Part shown: positions 30,378 to 42,094 of the stretch, one piece after another
How the letters are laid out: the number at the start of each line of letters is the position of its first letter
Numbering within the stretch: the first letter of the stretch is position 1
Source: Capronia americana
Taxonomy: Eukaryota; Ascomycota; Eurotiomycetes; Chaetothyriales; Herpotrichiellaceae
Length of the DNA: 64,000 nucleotides
Assembly: GCA_016110215.1 (NCBI GenBank)
Contig: JADWQD010000010.1
Location: 372,001-436,000 of the forward strand
Direction: 5' to 3'
Translations under genes and position numbers: made by a program
The notes under the pieces: model-generated
Database searches by the model: none
Seen by the model: the letters and a program-made list of their open reading frames with translations, nothing else
What the model was told of the DNA's origin: nothing

Positions 30378-31344
30378 ACGGTTCTCGACATGAGTAACCC
30401 CGGGAGATACTAAACCGTCAGGGTGCGTGCCTCTATGAACCGGAACGAGGACGTTGCAACTACTCCTGGGCCTCAGGTTCCAGAACTAAATGACAAAGGG
30501 TGCAAGCCAACCCTATTCTTCTTTGATGGAAACTGCTTTGTTGGTCGGGCGCACCTCGGCGGCAGTTCAGCCTCTACGCCGCTAATGAAGCCCACCCAGC
30601 CTTGCTGTTCGAACCACGCGGTCGTCACGCACGACTGCTCCTTTTTATCAGCCCAAAAATCCGACAAAACGACAAAAACTCTAACCTAGAACTCGAACTC
30701 CTGGTTAGACAGTTCGAGGTCTAGGTCGAGGGAAACTTTTCCAGTTGTGAAGGATAGTTTTTTGAGTCGTTGTCCGTCAGGTTCTCTCCTGCCCTTCGCC
30801 CTCCGGGGAGGGTTGTCATCGGCAGGGACCCGATCTCCATCATACACTTTACACCTGGGTGTGTATGAGGCAGATTGTCGTCCTGAGTCTGGGGCTAACG
30901 TCCAATCATAGCCACCAAGAGAAGCTGTCTCATGCCTGGTGAATCACCCTCACGCCCTGCAGGTTTGTTGGTTTTGGCGACACCTGCAGAACACGGGATA
31001 GACACAAGAATTTGAGATGAGATTCTGCTGGAACAAAATATAAACAACCCTTTTTGGTTTGTGCCGAGGGAAATTCCGGGCATGGCTGGTCCGTGCGTAT
31101 TGGCTATCACTATGGACGCTTCACTTCAGCCGTGCGCCTGAGTCCCTATTCACTTGCGAGGACGAGCTCCCTGCTTCGGTGGGCTGCTTTCAATCTGCTC
31201 GACTCACAGCAGCTCCATTCTATAAATCGGGTTCCGGCCTTTGTGTTTGTTCGTTTTTGTTCCTGTTCGCTCTCCATTGTTCTTCAGGGCGGCTCACTGA
31301 CGCATGCGTCACTCTGCGCTTTGATCACGAAATCAAAGCCCACC
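30378..31344. other. Intergenic: promoter of the SGNH-like gene
   Basis: No gene recognised. It contains an imperfect hairpin (30686-30724) and an ATTGG (reverse CCAAT) at 31099-31103, about 240 bp upstream of the next start codon. Confidence 0.5.
30686..30724. repeat. 14-bp imperfect inverted repeat (hairpin)
   Basis: Left arm CTAGAACTCGAACT (30686-30699) and right arm AGTTCGAGGTCTAG (30711-30724), complementary at 13 of 14 positions, with an 11-nt loop. It is non-coding. The B-box-like AGTTCGAGG does not sit in a tRNA fold. Confidence 0.75.
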
Positions 31345-33187
31345 ATGAGGTTCTGCAGTGTTTCCACCTCTTACCCGCTCCTCTTGTTATCCCTGCTTTT
31401 CTTCCTTATTGTGACTTACCCCTCGATCAAGAAAGACGCACCTCCTCCAAGTTCATCGGCTCTCTACGTCCGGCAATTCTGGAGATCCGCTGTGAAGAAA
31501 GCGATGGATGAAACACATGTCTACATACCCTCCAGCCATCCCTACATTCACGTACGTTCCATTCTGCTTCTCTCAGGACCATCTCAGTACTAAGCGATTG
31601 ACAGTATGTGGGACGCTGGACAGCCTCCGCGGACCAGCTAAAGCACGAGGCGGAGTTTCCAGGTCTGTATATGTCTAGGGCTCCGGTGAAGAGAAAACCC
31701 ACTGACCATCAGCGACAGGTGCCTATTTCGAAATGTCTGTCACCAATACTACGTCTGTCTACCTCGCCTTCGCTCCTCCCTACGGTGGAGAAAATGCACC
31801 CTTTGGGACAAGACGCACAATAATCAGCTTGACGGTGGAAATCAACGACAACCTGGTATTTGGGATCCGACATCCGTTCTCGCTCGTGCAGATCGCGGAG
31901 GAGCTTAATCCTGGCGAGACGTACAAATTTAGAGTTACGTATATCGGCTCTGACTGGGACAAGGTCAGCTTTGAAGGAGCCTGGCTGGACAGGCCTCCCT
32001 CTCTGAAAGGCGGCGGCCCTGCACCAGTCGATCCGGTCAAGTCAGCTGTTGGCACCACACTAGGGACACTGGTCCCTCCTACCGAAGGCCCTTACGGCGC
32101 TCCGCAACAGCGAGACTCACCGCCGCTGCGAGAGAAACCACTCATTGAATTGTTCACTTCCGAGTCCAACCTGAAGTACAAGTACGACCCGTTCAAAAAC
32201 GCGGCGAGTCTCGTTATGGACCGAGTGGACACCTGGTATAACCGGCTGGGGTCGAATCTTGGTGCCGACATCGCCCTCATTCCCACCGGAGACGAGCGCT
32301 TTTTTGGGAATTGGGAGACCCGTCAAAGCAAAGCATTTGGGCGTACACCAGTCGAGAACATTTTCTTGGGGTTCGAGACCTCCTACGAAAAGACCCGCCG
32401 CGCGCCATTCAAGACCTACCGACCTGCTGTTCTGATCCTCCAATTCGGGCTTCCCGACTTCCTCAAAATCTTCAGCAGCATCCCAAAGGGGGCAGGCAAC
32501 GTCAGACAGCATCTGGACCGGTTTGTCGACAGCTTCGTTGAGGACTACGTCAGATTGGTCAACACCATCAGGACAGTTGCTTACACCTCTGACGGGGTCA
32601 CCTCGAGCCATCCCACGAACGCCGACGGCAGTTACATCTACAACTCCGCGCCGTCCACGCTTCCGATCTTCCTGATCGTCCCATTCTCGGCCTGCCGCAT
32701 CTTTGCGACGCGGAAGTTCACGCTCCACAAGTTCATGTCTGACGCCCTCGCGCGGGTCGCGTCCACCTTGCAGGCCGAGGGGGACACCTCGACCCACCAC
32801 ATCGATACTGCAGGTTGGCTTGACCCGCTCGAGGACTTCGACCAGCCACCCAAGTCCCATCGATGGCCGCACGCTGGTGGTCGCAAAGACTGGAGACCCC
32901 TCACTGACGCGGCTAGAATCAAGGTGGCGAATCTGCTCGCGAGCCATATTTGCGCATACATCAAACCAACAACAGGCGAGAGCTCCGTCGACGGTAATGG
33001 ATCGGCTGTGGGACCTGCTTTCGGAGACTGCGCCTTTGATCGGTATGACAGCTATCTCGGCAACGTGTACGTCCCTGAGGGTGTGGAGTTGGACCGCGCC
33101 CTGCTAGAGCGCAGAATCGAGATCATCAAGGAGAGATTCCTGGTCGCCAAGCCCGGTCAACTGAAGGAGGCGAGGCTGGCGTTTTAA
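31345..33187 (+). CDS. SGNH-hydrolase-like protein with N-terminal membrane anchor; catalytic residues apparently lost
   Basis: Model: exons 31345-31551, 31605-31662 and 31719-33187, 577 aa. Residues 8-25 form a hydrophobic signal or anchor. Residues of about 65-145 (YVGRWT...AEFPGAYFEMSVTNTTSVYLAF) resemble the beta-sandwich N-terminal domain of carbohydrate-esterase-2/SGNH proteins. The following region follows an SGNH layout. However, the place of the GDS nucleophile block reads FTSES, the GxND block reads FGLPDF, and after DTAGWL no HPN-type His motif is evident (WPHAGGRKDW instead). It is therefore probably secreted or Golgi-anchored, and possibly a non-catalytic relative. The family assignment is by pattern only. 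Exon joins are well supported because the frame and motif run through both splices. Confidence 0.65.
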
Positions 33188-33525
33188 GACACCTCCCACA
33201 AGTAGCTGTACGTGGGTAAGATGATGGTTGATTTGTTTATACTACAATTTTGCAGGTTGCTCGGCTGGCTTTACACTTCAGGACGGACGAAGAAGGGGGA
33301 CAATACGCCAATACATAGAATATCATCGCTGGTGCAAATATACAGTAAGGCCGGAGTCGGCCTGTACGTACGAGGTAACCGAATGACTTGTGGGATTTTC
33401 TCGTCTCGCCTAAAAACATCCCAGGCAAGCTATAATCATGCCGCAATATGCTACAGACTTGTACTTTCACGCCGTTGAAGCCCCATCATATTGAGCGGAG
33501 AATGTTCCCTGTTTATCCTCCGAGC
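33188..33525. other. Intergenic between convergent genes
   Basis: Three-prime flanks only; nothing else recognised. Confidence 0.5.
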
Positions 33526-36266
33526 TCAATCCTTCAAACCACTTGCTCTTGTAGCAGGAGCATCTTCACCGTCGAGAGTGATGATCTTCCGACTCAACAA
33601 TAGCCGCAGCTCGGGGGTGATGACTTTCTCTTTGACCTTTTCGGCCTCTTTGCCTTTGACTTGTGCTTGGCCTGCATTCTGTCCTCTGGAGCTTGGCCCA
33701 GAGTCCGAATTCCGATTCCGGTTCTGGTTCTGGTTCTGGGTTCTCAGTACCGAGGGACCCGTCGCCGCCGAACCAGTAACGACCACGCCTGTGTTCTGTG
33801 CACCACTGACGTTGGAAGCCTCGGAGTCCTCTGCATCCGGCTTTCTTTGCCTCAACTCGCCACCTGCACCGCTCGGCATCGGAAACGTCTCCTTGCGATC
33901 AATCGCCTCCACCGTCTTCTCGAACCTCTTGAACAGCGCTTCGGCCCTCACAAGCATCTCCTGGAGGTTCATCGTACCCGACAACTCGTTGATATACTTG
34001 AGCACCTCGTCGAAATGCTTCAGGTGATCGATGATGACATCGCGATGCTTCTCCAGAATCGCCACCGCGATGAACAGGTGGAACTGGCTGCTGTAAAAGT
34101 CGGTCCAGAGACTCTCCCACAGCCGCAGTGTGTCCGACCATTCGAATTCACGCTTATACCACACCAACAGCATGCGGAAGAAGAAGAAAAAGTTGGTGCT
34201 GTCGGCGCTTTGAAGGTGCATGTAGAGCTTCGGGTCGAGGAGCTGGACGAGCTGGTCGAGTGTATTCAGTTGGGCGCGCATGCCGAGTTGGGAGCGTGCG
34301 AAGTTGCGGCTCATGCGGGACATGAAGTGACAAAAGGCTGTGAATGCTAGGGCGTCGTCTTGGAAGACGGCGTAAAGCGGCGACAAGAGATCGGACATGC
34401 CTTGGACGTAGCCTAGATTTTGGGGCGAGGGGTTCGTGGTCTGATATGCTGAAGGGGAGGCGGCAGCGGAGGGAGGTGTGTCGTATTCGAGATACGTCAA
34501 GAGCATGTCTTTCAGTTGTTCCATGTGGACGTTGGTGCCGGGGCCGTTGGGGCTGTAGAAGGGAGAGGTTGGGTCCGGGTGAGGGATGTCTTCGCCTGCG
34601 AAGAGGGGAATGTGTCGGTCGGTGCGATGCACGTCTTTCTCTACATGTCGGACAGCCAGGTCAGTTTGATGTGAGTGGGGACGAAGCACGATACGAGGAA
34701 TGAATAGGAGGACCTACCGATCCGCACCTTTTGCTCTTTCCACCATTCTTCTTGTTCGGGAGTGGCGTTGCCGTCGATCATCCTGTCCCACCATGCGCCC
34801 TTGAGTTGGATGTACTCGTCCCGCTTTTTGTTCATAACTGCGCGCCGTTGCTCTTCGGTGCTGTCCCACTCATACACGCCCAGGAGGAAGGGCCAAGCTT
34901 CCTTTCGCACGCCATCTTCAGGGTCAAGACCGCCGTGGAAGATGCGTTCTTTGACTTCATCCACCGTCACCTGTAACGTACCCTTTACATCGAAGAATGA
35001 TTTCCACTCACTCATGTTAACAGGGCGACGCTTGCTGTCGGTCAACGTCATTCGCGCTGCTTCCATGTCCAGGATCTCAAAATCTCCAACGCTGGTTTCT
35101 TCAGATTCGAGGACATCCCGTGCTGTCCATATCCGCTGCTTTCTTTCTCGGTCACTCTGCTCGGCGATGCTCATAGCCCATCGAGCGAGGTAGAGCTTTG
35201 CACTGTCGAATTCATCCTGCAAGGTCTGAACTTCGGGGTTCTGAATCAGGCGCCTAACCTGAGGAGGGAGGTTCTTGTTGTTGGCAAGGTCTTCAGCCGT
35301 GCGTCGAGTAAAGGTAGTGACCTTGGATAATTGTTCAAGGATCTTCCACCTCGTCTCTTTGAGAGCCTTCGTGAACGGGTCCATGCCTGGTCCTGGTGGT
35401 TTCTTCTGTTGGTCCCCGGGTTTCTTGGCCGCAGCGTCACTTTTCCGTCTGGCCTGTTCCAGTGACTTCCGCCCTTGACCGAAGCCTAGACGATCCTCCT
35501 CCGATGGGTCGATCAGGTATATTGACGGCTCGGCGGTGCTCCGTTCGACGGTGACGTATCTCTTTAACCACTTGAGGACTTCATCACCACCCCAGAATAA
35601 CTCGCCGCTCTCTCCAAACGGATCGAACGATTCTTTCGCTCTCTTCTTTTTCTGTAGGATCGTGCTTTCGCATTCCGAGTCGTGAAAGAACAACGCGGGG
35701 AGGCTGGAGCCGGCTCTGGTGTTGATGACGATGCTACCGTACCACCACCCTAAGCTCGGTGGACGGACGTGAATAGAGTATATGCTGGAGAGGGGAAGGG
35801 AGAAAGCGTAAGGCCCAACGGGCGACTCGTCGAAGGTGGTTGCTAGCGGTAGGGGTGGGACCAGGTAAGACTGTTTTGGAGGGGACTGGCTGTCTTTCAT
35901 GTCCACCTTGACATAGGTGCTCAGATCATCTTGTGCCAGTGAGGCTTCGGGCACCCACGCCAGTAGATAGGACGAGGCGTTGGTCTTCTTTTTCGACGCA
36001 GAGGAGGCTGAGGATGTAGGCCGCTGGTCGTCGGAGGAAAGAGGCGCGGATTTCTGCTGAACAAGCGCGATGAAGCCGGGGATGTTGTCCTTCGCCGAGG
36101 GCGTCGGGTGGACATAGACTTTGCTCTTTGAGAAGAGTAGTTTGACGCCCTTGGTGCTCGAGGCGTGTGTTATGGTGTTGTATCCTCCTTCCTCGTCGTC
36201 GGAGAGGTCATAGAAAGAGGCAGACGGTGAAGGGGCGTCTCGCCGCCCTGACGGTCCCGAGGTCAT
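33526..36266 (-). CDS. GYP7: TBC-domain Rab GTPase-activating protein, Gyp7-like
   Basis: Model: exon 1 36266-34718, intron 34717-34641 (77 nt), exon 2 34640-33526; 887 aa. The intron lies exactly in the catalytic arginine-finger motif, and splicing yields VRIEKDVHRTDR (IxxDxxR, Arg finger). The glutamine finger is in NLGYVQGMSDLLSP (YxQ). The N-terminal third (residues of about 40-300) is the Rab-binding/DUF3548-like region of Gyp7/TBC1D15 proteins. The TBC domain spans roughly residues 430-760. A C-terminal Asn/Gln/Arg repeat (NQNQNQNRNRNSD) and basic tail follow. Gyp7 inactivates Ypt7/Rab7 at the vacuole and late endosome. Both catalytic fingers are intact, so activity is expected. Confidence 0.95.
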
Positions 36267-36646
36267 GCTGGTGTGTCAAATGTGTCACATACTCTGGAGT
36301 AGATGAAAAGATGATATATCTCGCCTGAAGTCTGTCAGAGCAAGGGTAAATATGTGGCGGTGCAGCTCAAGATGCATGCTGAATTCCTGATGCCTGGTCA
36401 CCTGCTGGGGGGCTGCGCAACCGGTGACGTCGCTGCGAGCATGAAGTGACCAAGGCGGAGGTGGAGGGGCGAAAGTGAGAGCAATACGAGTTGGTATGTA
36501 CCCCGCAGCGCCTCCCGGGCAAGTCGACGGGTGAAAACAAACTCATCAATTAACAAACTTTTGCTGTACATGCTAACAGGGCCAGGCCTCCTTCACCATG
36601 CTTTTCCGCCAACACCATGCTCCGTTTTTTGAGTTCCAAGACACAT
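36267..36646. other. Intergenic: GYP7 promoter and TSC2 3' flank
   Basis: No gene recognised in this short gap between two minus-strand genes. Confidence 0.5.
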
Positions 36647-39600
36647 CTATTTCCTCGCGTGGATGGTCCACGAACTGAAGTCCAGCTGAGATGCCAATGA
36701 CCCGTCCTTCCTCGCTCCGCCAATCTCCTCCCTGGGTACCGGTGTCTTCCTCCCGCTCGATGTTCCGGGCGGAGTATTCATACTAGTCATGGCTACACCA
36801 CCCGGCGGGCCCTGCTTATCGCCGGCTTTCATGACGCGCTCCTTAAGCCTCTTCAGCTGCTGCAACCGCGCTCTCCAAGCACTCGGAAATTCGGTATCGT
36901 CGTCCTTTGTGTTCCATGTTTGGCAGAACATGCTGGCGTTCAGTGCCAATGTTCGCACAAAGGTGGCAAGTTGAGCGGCGGAGATGATCTTGGGGTCGGC
37001 GGCCGGGGAAATGTTGGGCAAGTCGTCTCTTGTGACAACACGAACCCAGTAGAAGCCTGGCAGGAAGTCTGGATCGGTGACTTCTCTGCCGCGGCAGGCT
37101 GGTCGGATGACGATGTTGACATAGTTTAGCTGTGACTTGAGATTGTTCATATCCCAGTCAAGTCCTGATCTGTTGAAGATGATGTTGACATGACAATTGC
37201 CAACATGCGCCTTCTTGTTAATACACTGAGGATCTTCCTCCACATCTGTCGGCATCATGGTTGGCACAAAGTAGACGATCTCTTCGACCCGATCTCGCCA
37301 AGCAATCGTGCGCTCACCGTCTCGAGGATACTCGAGCCCCTGGGGTTTGAACTGTAGAGGTGGTGCCAGTGACACCACATAGCCGAGCCCATCGAGAAGC
37401 CGGTCAAAATCTGCAGAGCCGCTGGTATTGGCAAGATATTCAGACTCGGCAGTTTGTCCTTCATCAATGAAAAGCACGCCGAATTTGTGGCTAGTAACCG
37501 TCGGTATTCGGTCGAACCCTTCAAGAGCTCGTTGGACATAGTCTTCCTGTGGTAGGAGAAGAGGTTGATCCGCCAGATTGGTGATTGCCGCACTCGCCAC
37601 TCGTTGAAGCATGACATGGGGAGGCAACACTTCAGTCGTGATCTCTTGTTGCCAGATTTGTGTGTAGCCTGGTCGATGATGTGAAGGTAAGGGCGCCGTC
37701 AACTGTTGGTACATGGCATATGTTGTCCCGGAAGCTTGCCGTTTGGTGATCTGGGTCTTGCCGGTATGGCCAGCGGTCTCAACAGTCACGATGCTGAGAC
37801 CAGCGATCCATGAAGCCGAAGACACTGGCCCATCCTCGGGCGCCGCAAAGTCGCGGTTCGGTGATGTTTCGCCAAGGTCAGAGAATGCCGTTCGTTGCAT
37901 CATGTCAATAAGCACCTCGCCTTGCTCGTCGATAGCCTCCTCTCCTCGGCCATTTTTCCAAACCAGCCGCGGAACTATCCACTGTACGTATTTGGCCCTG
38001 AGATCCAGCCGAAGTGAGAGGAACCAGAACAGGATGTTATGGTATGCCAACGCAGCAGCATATTGAGGCAACCCAATATCGGTCAGCATGGCCGCACGGT
38101 ATGGCGGTCGTTTGAAGTTCATCCCACTGTGCCTAGATGTTATGTTGGCCCTCCCTTGTGGCACGGTAGTGGACCACTGTTGCTGCGCCCGCGTCTTTTC
38201 TAGGTATTGGATGCATATCCCGAATATCATCTGAATCTCGTCCGGGTTCAAGTTGGAATGCATTTCTGGCAACAGGGCAACTTGGATCAGGAACTCCAGG
38301 ATATGTGCTGTAAGATGGCCTTGTGTCATGTTCTTGGACATTTTGTCGATAATGGTGGGATACAATGTGGCCACCGACGACGGGATCTCAAGACTGCAAA
38401 TCGACAGTGCATGGATGCAGCCACGACTTGTGCCCTCCCAAGCTCCACCAATGCCAGATATGAAGGCCCGGACCATATCGTCTCCGAACCCTTTTTGGAT
38501 TTCTTCGGATCTCATGGTCGCAAAGGGTGTCAGATTGACCAAGATATCATACATGCATAAAGCGACGTCAGATTTCTTTAGGCCAGTCGAGGCCGGTGCT
38601 TCTCGGAAGGTATTGTTGACGATTCGCTCGCACAGCACTTGCCGTAGCTTGATGATTGCTTGTATCGAGTTGAGCCAGAGAGCGATGTTGCTTAGTTGCG
38701 CACCAGCATGGACAACCGTGTAGCCGTATGTTTCCCAATCTTCATCGGCTTGCAGGCATCTGATGATGCTCATAAGCCAGGTGTTCATGTCTAATCCTGC
38801 TTTGACCTGGGGATAGGCAGTCTTGCTCACGTTGAGAATACGCGATGCCCGTCCAGCAAAAGGGTAAGTAACATCCTCCGTGTCAGGATACATCCACAGT
38901 GGATCGCCACCGTCAGATCTCGCTGACAAAGTATTGCTGCTTGCAGAATCTCGCTGTGAAGGAATTTCAAGCTTGAATGCGGCGGCCGACTCTCGAGTCC
39001 GCACAACCGCACTGGCGATGTGGCGGCTCTGGCTCACGGCAGCGATGTATATGAACCCAGCATCATCTGCGCGTATCCTGAACAGCAGACGTTTGGCGAC
39101 CAGCCGAGCCGGCCGGGACTTGCAGTCAGAGCTGGCAGCTTCGATCAGGGCCTCGAAAACCTTGACAGCGGCTTCGGCGTCGGTGTGAATGCTGTAGCTG
39201 AAGATAGTTACAAGAACTTTAGTAGCTAAGATGGCTAGGTCATCGTTTAATGGGACGCCTGTCGGCGCACCATTCATCAGACGCCCACGGATTTTGTCAA
39301 TTGTACGAATTGTTGATACCTTCTCTTTCGCAGCCTCCTCGTAGTTCGAAACCATGTGATCCAAAGACCTAAGCAATGTTTCGAAAACGAGGGTGTCCCG
39401 TTCGCGATCGAGTTGGTCGAGCAATCCACTGAAAATTGACACGTAGACCTCGTGTGGGAAGGTGTTGGGTTCAGCCATTGTGTCGTCGAAAGGGTTTCCA
39501 GTCTGTACAAGGATTTCGATAGCTCTCAGACGCGCGGCTGATGGTAGAGTCTGATTTTGAATGATCTCCTTGTAGATTTTGTCAGCGTACTGGATCTTGA

Positions 39601-40906
39601 TATTGTTGTCTTCCGATGACAGGTACTGGTCGCTTGCGTAGTTCAGGCTCAGCGTTACCTGAGCCTCGCCAGCATACTGAGGATACTGCAGGATGAGCTC
39701 GTGGATGGCAATTTGATCAGGGCCCGAAAGGTGATCCCAGATGCGCAGGAAGTCTTGAAACAGATTTTTCAACACTGTTTCTCGGTCTGCGGAACGGTGC
39801 TCCCACTGCCGGTCCTCATCCTGGGTTTCGGTTCTTGGCGAAGTCACTTGCAAACAAAGACGTATAGTATCCAGCAGCATCCCAAAATTCAAGGAAGCTA
39901 TCTCTGTTTGAGATCGGTGACTCGACAGGATGGCATGAAGAGCATTCAGAATGTCGTAGCAGAAGCGGGAGATGCCTTGCTGTGCTGCGGGGTGTAATAC
40001 CTCCAGAAGGGCTTGCAAGCCGAGAACATACCCGCCTTCTTTATGCCTTTCATCGACCAGGTTCTGCAAGATGCGCGTTGCACCTATGGCGCGGGAGAGG
40101 TATCGTCTCGGGCTCTCTGACACAGAAGTGTGTACAAAGGAGTAAAGCGTGCTCACAAACTCGTCATGTAGTCGACCGACTGCCAACATCCTCGCACAGT
40201 CAAAGAGGTGTCGTGGCACTTCTGATAAGCTTGTAATAGAAGCGCATAACACCACGAGAGTCTGGTCCAAACCGCTTCTTGGATAGTCGAAATGCGATGA
40301 GATGATGTAGAGGATGCTTACGCCGGCATCGATGTCCCCCTGGCGGCTGGCATTCAGACATAGCGCAGTAATGGCCTCTACAGCCCGAGATAATTCCTGT
40401 GGATCGAAGCCAGTGTGGCCCAGCTCCAGGTAGTCCGATATGTACTGGAGCAACCAATCTAAGTTCTTATGCTCTTTCAGCGAGGCCGACTTGGAGTTTT
40501 TGTTCTCTTTCCGGGACTTTTCTGCCTTCTGCGCCCAAGTAGGCAGCCATTGTATGAGTAAAGACAGCAATGAGCTGGTGCCTTGATCGCCGTGATGTTC
40601 TTCGCGAAGATCGAGAAATCGGCGAGATACATCTGTGTCGGGGTTTAGATCACCAAAGCCAACAAGCCAAGCTCGCGCATCTTCCGGACTATTAGCAACA
40701 GAGAGGCCATCTTTGATAACATCCCTCAGTTGCAGTGGGGCAATAGTGGAGGGGGAGTTCTCTGGCGTCTGTCTGCTCTGAGTATGACTGTCGGGACTGG
40801 ATGAGTTGCGTGAAGCGACCGGTAGATGCCACAATGACACCCTCCTAGAATCCCTTGTATTGGGATGGGCCGAGCCTTCCTTGGGAGAACCATTATCTCT
40901 CGACAT
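36647..40906 (-). CDS. tsc2: Tuberin (Tsc2)-like RapGAP/RhebGAP
   Basis: A long single-exon open frame; 1419 aa from MSRDNGSPKEG (40906). The frame itself continues ten codons upstream to 40936, but that stretch contains a TACTAAC branch site and a TTCCAG acceptor (intron end at 40924). I therefore place the start after an apparent 5' leader intron. The N-terminal and central alpha-helical repeats match tuberin (DUF3384/tuberin domains). The C-terminal Rap/Ran-GAP domain (residues of about 1140-1340) shows KFGVLFIDEGQ, GLGYVVSLAP, VGNCHVNIIFNRS and WVRVVTRDDLP. The NIIFN segment holds the Asn-thumb region. With Tsc1 it switches off Rheb and thus TORC1 in nutrient signalling. Length fits fungal tuberins, which are shorter than the human protein. 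Confidence 0.93.
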   Translation of the reverse strand: MSRDNGSPKEGSAHPNTRDSRRVSLWHLPVASRNSSSPDSHTQSRQTPENSPSTIAPLQLRDVIKDGLSVANSPEDARAWLVGFGDLNPDTDVSRRFLDLREEHHGDQGTSSLLSLLIQWLPTWAQKAEKSRKENKNSKSASLKEHKNLDWLLQYISDYLELGHTGFDPQELSRAVEAITALCLNASRQGDIDAGVSILYIISSHFDYPRSGLDQTLVVLCASITSLSEVPRHLFDCARMLAVGRLHDEFVSTLYSFVHTSVSESPRRYLSRAIGATRILQNLVDERHKEGGYVLGLQALLEVLHPAAQQGISRFCYDILNALHAILSSHRSQTEIASLNFGMLLDTIRLCLQVTSPRTETQDEDRQWEHRSADRETVLKNLFQDFLRIWDHLSGPDQIAIHELILQYPQYAGEAQVTLSLNYASDQYLSSEDNNIKIQYADKIYKEIIQNQTLPSAARLRAIEILVQTGNPFDDTMAEPNTFPHEVYVSIFSGLLDQLDRERDTLVFETLLRSLDHMVSNYEEAAKEKVSTIRTIDKIRGRLMNGAPTGVPLNDDLAILATKVLVTIFSYSIHTDAEAAVKVFEALIEAASSDCKSRPARLVAKRLLFRIRADDAGFIYIAAVSQSRHIASAVVRTRESAAAFKLEIPSQRDSASSNTLSARSDGGDPLWMYPDTEDVTYPFAGRASRILNVSKTAYPQVKAGLDMNTWLMSIIRCLQADEDWETYGYTVVHAGAQLSNIALWLNSIQAIIKLRQVLCERIVNNTFREAPASTGLKKSDVALCMYDILVNLTPFATMRSEEIQKGFGDDMVRAFISGIGGAWEGTSRGCIHALSICSLEIPSSVATLYPTIIDKMSKNMTQGHLTAHILEFLIQVALLPEMHSNLNPDEIQMIFGICIQYLEKTRAQQQWSTTVPQGRANITSRHSGMNFKRPPYRAAMLTDIGLPQYAAALAYHNILFWFLSLRLDLRAKYVQWIVPRLVWKNGRGEEAIDEQGEVLIDMMQRTAFSDLGETSPNRDFAAPEDGPVSSASWIAGLSIVTVETAGHTGKTQITKRQASGTTYAMYQQLTAPLPSHHRPGYTQIWQQEITTEVLPPHVMLQRVASAAITNLADQPLLLPQEDYVQRALEGFDRIPTVTSHKFGVLFIDEGQTAESEYLANTSGSADFDRLLDGLGYVVSLAPPLQFKPQGLEYPRDGERTIAWRDRVEEIVYFVPTMMPTDVEEDPQCINKKAHVGNCHVNIIFNRSGLDWDMNNLKSQLNYVNIVIRPACRGREVTDPDFLPGFYWVRVVTRDDLPNISPAADPKIISAAQLATFVRTLALNASMFCQTWNTKDDDTEFPSAWRARLQQLKRLKERVMKAGDKQGPPGGVAMTSMNTPPGTSSGRKTPVPREEIGGARKDGSLASQLDFSSWTIHARK

Positions 40907-42094
40907 ACGACACAAATCTTCCCCTGGAACTAGCATCGTTAGTAAGGCTATTAATGGTGGGGATCATTGCTCTGTAACAGATAGAATGGAAAATCACGCA
41001 CAATAGCAAAGGGTACCAGGCGCTGTGCAAACATAGATTTGCACCGATAGGAAGGGATGCCAACGATGTAAGTAGGCGCAACTAGTCGAATATTGAAGGA
41101 AGAACGCAACGTAGACCAAGGCAAACGACCCAATACGTCGAATGGTATTTCCAGCCTCGAAAGGCAGATAAGGCGCAAGGCAGGCTCCTGTGGCGTAATA
41201 CCCGAAATTCGGACGTACCTTTACCAGAGCTCACGCCCGGGAGATTCAGCGGGAGTGGCGTAGGAATGTTTCTCGTACTGTAAATACAATCACAGTACTG
41301 AAGACTGGCCCTGGTGTCTGGGGAGGAGGGACTGCTGCGAGTTCGCTGGTCAAGTGGGTGGTGTGGTCGATAACAGCGACCTTATCAGCGGCATTTGGGG
41401 AGGACTGGGCCCAGCCGACAAGTTGAGAATGGCCTTTAACAGAAGGAGAAATTGACGCATCGAGCAGGGAAGAGTGAAAATTTTGGAGATGAAAATGGCC
41501 AGGATGAGACAATGCAACGACTGTTTCTGGCTCTGGACTTCAGAGGCCGTGGCGCTGGCACAGATCTTGTGCTTGGTTCAGGCAAAAGGGAAATCATGCA
41601 GTCGATCCACCTTCAGACAGACACCGTCACATCCTCATCGACATCTCACCTCACAGCCAAAACTCCGTGCGTAACCGCTTGAACCGAACTGCGCCCGACA
41701 AGAGGAGCACCACGTCTCCTATCACTCACCGTACTCAGCTGCCTGTCTGATTGCTCCTCCGTATGCGGACCCAAAAGCGTAAGGCGGCGTGGGCTGTAGC
41801 GATTCTGCCGATGGAGATCTGATGTAAACAAATGAGCGCAATTGCACCCAGGCATTGTTCGTATTTCCGTCAGGGTTGCTCGCACGGTTGCACGTCACCT
41901 TGTAGACATTTGGAGTTCTGAGTTCAAGACTTCTTTATTGCCGGAACTTTAGTTGTCTTGTACTCAGCCTTGCATTTCTCTGCACCTCAGCCTTGGAGAC
42001 CTGCAACACAAAATATCTCCGAGCAGGGAAGCAATGTATTGAACGACTGATTCTCGCCGCACAATCTGCACTACCGTCAAAGACCATTTACGAC
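40907..42094. promoter_or_regulatory. Divergent promoter/leader region of tsc2 and CSE1
   Basis: About 1.2 kb between divergent starts. It includes the apparent 5' UTR intron of tsc2 (acceptor at 40924, TACTAAC at 40938-40944 on the minus strand, candidate donor GTACGT near 41217). Short frames at 41246-41885 have no recognisable content. Confidence 0.5.

Noticed and set aside
32117..32947. 276-codon minus-strand frame
   Set aside because: Antisense to the SGNH-like gene.
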